Assembly: GCA_905187695.1 (NCBI GenBank) | Contig: CAJJIY010000051.1 | Coordinates: 1-7,025 of the forward strand | Reading direction: 5' to 3' | Source: an uncultured Eubacteriales bacterium | GTDB lineage: Bacteria > Bacillota > Clostridia > Oscillospirales > CAG-272 | Length of the DNA: 7,025 nucleotides | Shown here: positions 6,506 through 7,025 of the stretch, in pieces | Position numbering within the stretch: the first letter of the stretch is position 1 | Layout of the letters: each line of letters opens with the position of its first letter | Notes under the pieces: model-generated | Databases searched by the model: none | Seen by the model: only the letters and a program-made list of their open reading frames with translations | What the model was told of the DNA's origin: nothing | Position numbers and translations under genes: made by a program

Positions 6506-6518
6506 GCCGCTTGGCGGC
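6506..6518 (+). other. Short hairpin next to the mazF ribosome binding site
   Basis: GCCGC-TTG-GCGGC forms a 5-base-pair GC stem with a 3-base loop ending two bases before the AGGGAGG ribosome binding site (6521-6527). In the transcript it could affect ribosome access to the mazF start. This is read from sequence only and the stem is short. Confidence 0.4.
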
Positions 6519-6532
6519 AGAGGGAGGAAATT

Positions 6533-7025
6533 TTGATACCGAGTGTGAAAAGAGGAGACATTTATTATGCCGACCTCAGTCCTGTGGTCGGTTCGGAGCA
6601 GGGAGGTCTCCGCCCGGTGCTGGTGGTGCAGAATGATGTGGGAAACAAATACAGCCCCACGGTGATTGTGGCGGCCATCACCTCGCGTATGGGCAAAACC
6701 AAACTGCCCACACACATTGAAATCTATGCCAAACGGGCGGGGCTTTTCCGGGATTCGGTGGTGCTCCTGGAGCAGATCCGCACGCTGGATAAACAGCGGT
6801 TGCGGGATCGGTTGGGGCATCTGGATACCGAGATCATGAACGAGATTGACAATGCCATTGCCGTGAGTCTGGGTCTTTTGCCGCACGGCGCGACTCTGCC
6901 CGCGCACACGGCTGCTCCCCGGCATACCGCCCCGGGGCAAACGGGGGCCTCCGCGCCCGAACGCAACACACCCCTGCCGGGTGGTTATCCCGCCTACCGT
7001 CCGGCCGCCGGCGGGAGGCCTTCTT
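6533..7025 (+). CDS. mazF: MazF/PemK-type endoribonuclease toxin (EndoA-like) with C-terminal extension, cut by window edge
   Basis: 164 residues are visible; no stop before the right edge. Residues 5-116 closely follow Bacillus EndoA (116 residues): VKRGDIYYADLSPVVGSEQG, then LRPVLVVQNDVGNKYSPTVI, AAITS, LPTHIEI, RDSVVLLEQIRTLDKQRL and a final helix ending in SLGLL. The conserved Arg27 and Thr50 correspond to the catalytic pair of MazF toxins, so it is probably an active ribosome-independent mRNA endonuclease. The start is TTG 6533: GGGAGG (6522-6527) is 5 bases ahead, no ATG is available, and an in-frame GTG at 6545 is too far from that site. Two oddities: no MazE-type antitoxin gene lies upstream, where it normally is in Firmicutes, and residues 118-164 are a Pro/Ala/Gly/Thr-rich tail, absent from EndoA and probably disordered. 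The tail's end is outside the window. Product call is firm; its control is unknown. Confidence 0.95.
   Translation, partial: MIPSVKRGDIYYADLSPVVGSEQGGLRPVLVVQNDVGNKYSPTVIVAAITSRMGKTKLPTHIEIYAKRAGLFRDSVVLLEQIRTLDKQRLRDRLGHLDTEIMNEIDNAIAVSLGLLPHGATLPAHTAAPRHTAPGQTGASAPERNTPLPGGYPAYRPAAGGRPS

Larger units (their letters stand above)
6161..6532. other. Divergent intergenic spacer between the exonuclease operon and mazF
   Basis: 372 bases with no convincing gene on either strand; short open frames here lack ribosome binding sites and family character. The left part is AT-rich and holds the operon promoter. The middle (6291-6335) is very GC-rich with competing short inverted repeats, such as CCGGC-GTC-GCCGG at 6309-6321. 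A perfect 10-base palindrome TTTCCGGAAA lies at 6429-6438. For mazF, the best -35 I see is TTGATT near 6450-6455, with only a poor A-rich -10 some 17-19 bases on, so its promoter is not settled. No antitoxin gene, tRNA or recognisable riboswitch is seen. Confidence 0.6.

Noticed and set aside
6439..6532. Possible tiny antitoxin frame just before mazF
   Set aside because: The ATG frame stops after four codons, and the GTG frame has no ribosome binding site and runs out of frame into mazF; no MazE-like residues.
6212..6940. Minus-strand frame of 242 codons across the spacer and mazF
   Set aside because: It is antisense to a clear MazF gene, would overlap the operon promoter, and has no family character.

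Overview
The window looks like a chromosomal piece of a GC-rich Firmicute, most likely a class Clostridia (Oscillospiraceae-like) bacterium. The reasons are a rhodanese-free ThiI, a MazF close to Bacillus EndoA, a DUF1846 protein, strong purine-rich ribosome binding sites, a TTG start and Gram-positive-style housekeeping promoters. The taxonomic call is inference from protein family character, not from a search. No insertion sequence, tRNA, rRNA or CRISPR array was seen.

Layout. From the left edge to 1074 lies the N-terminal 358 residues of a DUF1846 (UPF0371) protein on the minus strand; its C-terminus is outside the window. It has its own promoter (1113-1141). A perfect hairpin terminator (1224-1267) separates it from a five-gene minus-strand cluster between 1308 and 6160. 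In transcription order this holds a DEDDh exonuclease with a zinc-ribbon (6160-4958), a small DUF2007 protein (4958-4644), thiI (4647-3469), a CobW/COG0523 GTPase with a very His/Asp-rich insert (3393-2269), and a second, divergent CobW-like P-loop protein fused to a C-terminal domain resembling the YcgQ/TIGR03943 (DUF1980) C-terminus (2255-1308). The first three genes overlap by 1 and 4 bases, and the last two are 13 bases apart, so these are translationally linked blocks. The 75-base gap after thiI is the only place where the unit might be split. A good promoter (6214-6242) precedes the exonuclease gene.

A 372-base divergent spacer (6161-6532) separates this cluster from a plus-strand mazF toxin gene. 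It starts at TTG 6533 and runs off the right edge, with no antitoxin gene in front and a Pro/Ala/Gly-rich extension after the toxin fold.

How they may work together. ThiI performs tRNA 4-thiouridine sulfur transfer, DUF2007 proteins are small and of unknown role, and the exonuclease is probably a nucleic-acid processing enzyme. The GTPase pair is the most interesting part: one member has the metal-binding C-x-C-C motif plus a His/Asp/Cys-rich metal-buffering loop, the other has lost that motif but gained a CC-containing domain otherwise found in the accessory subunit of a putative permease. A two-protein metal-handling module is a reasonable inference, not shown by the sequence.
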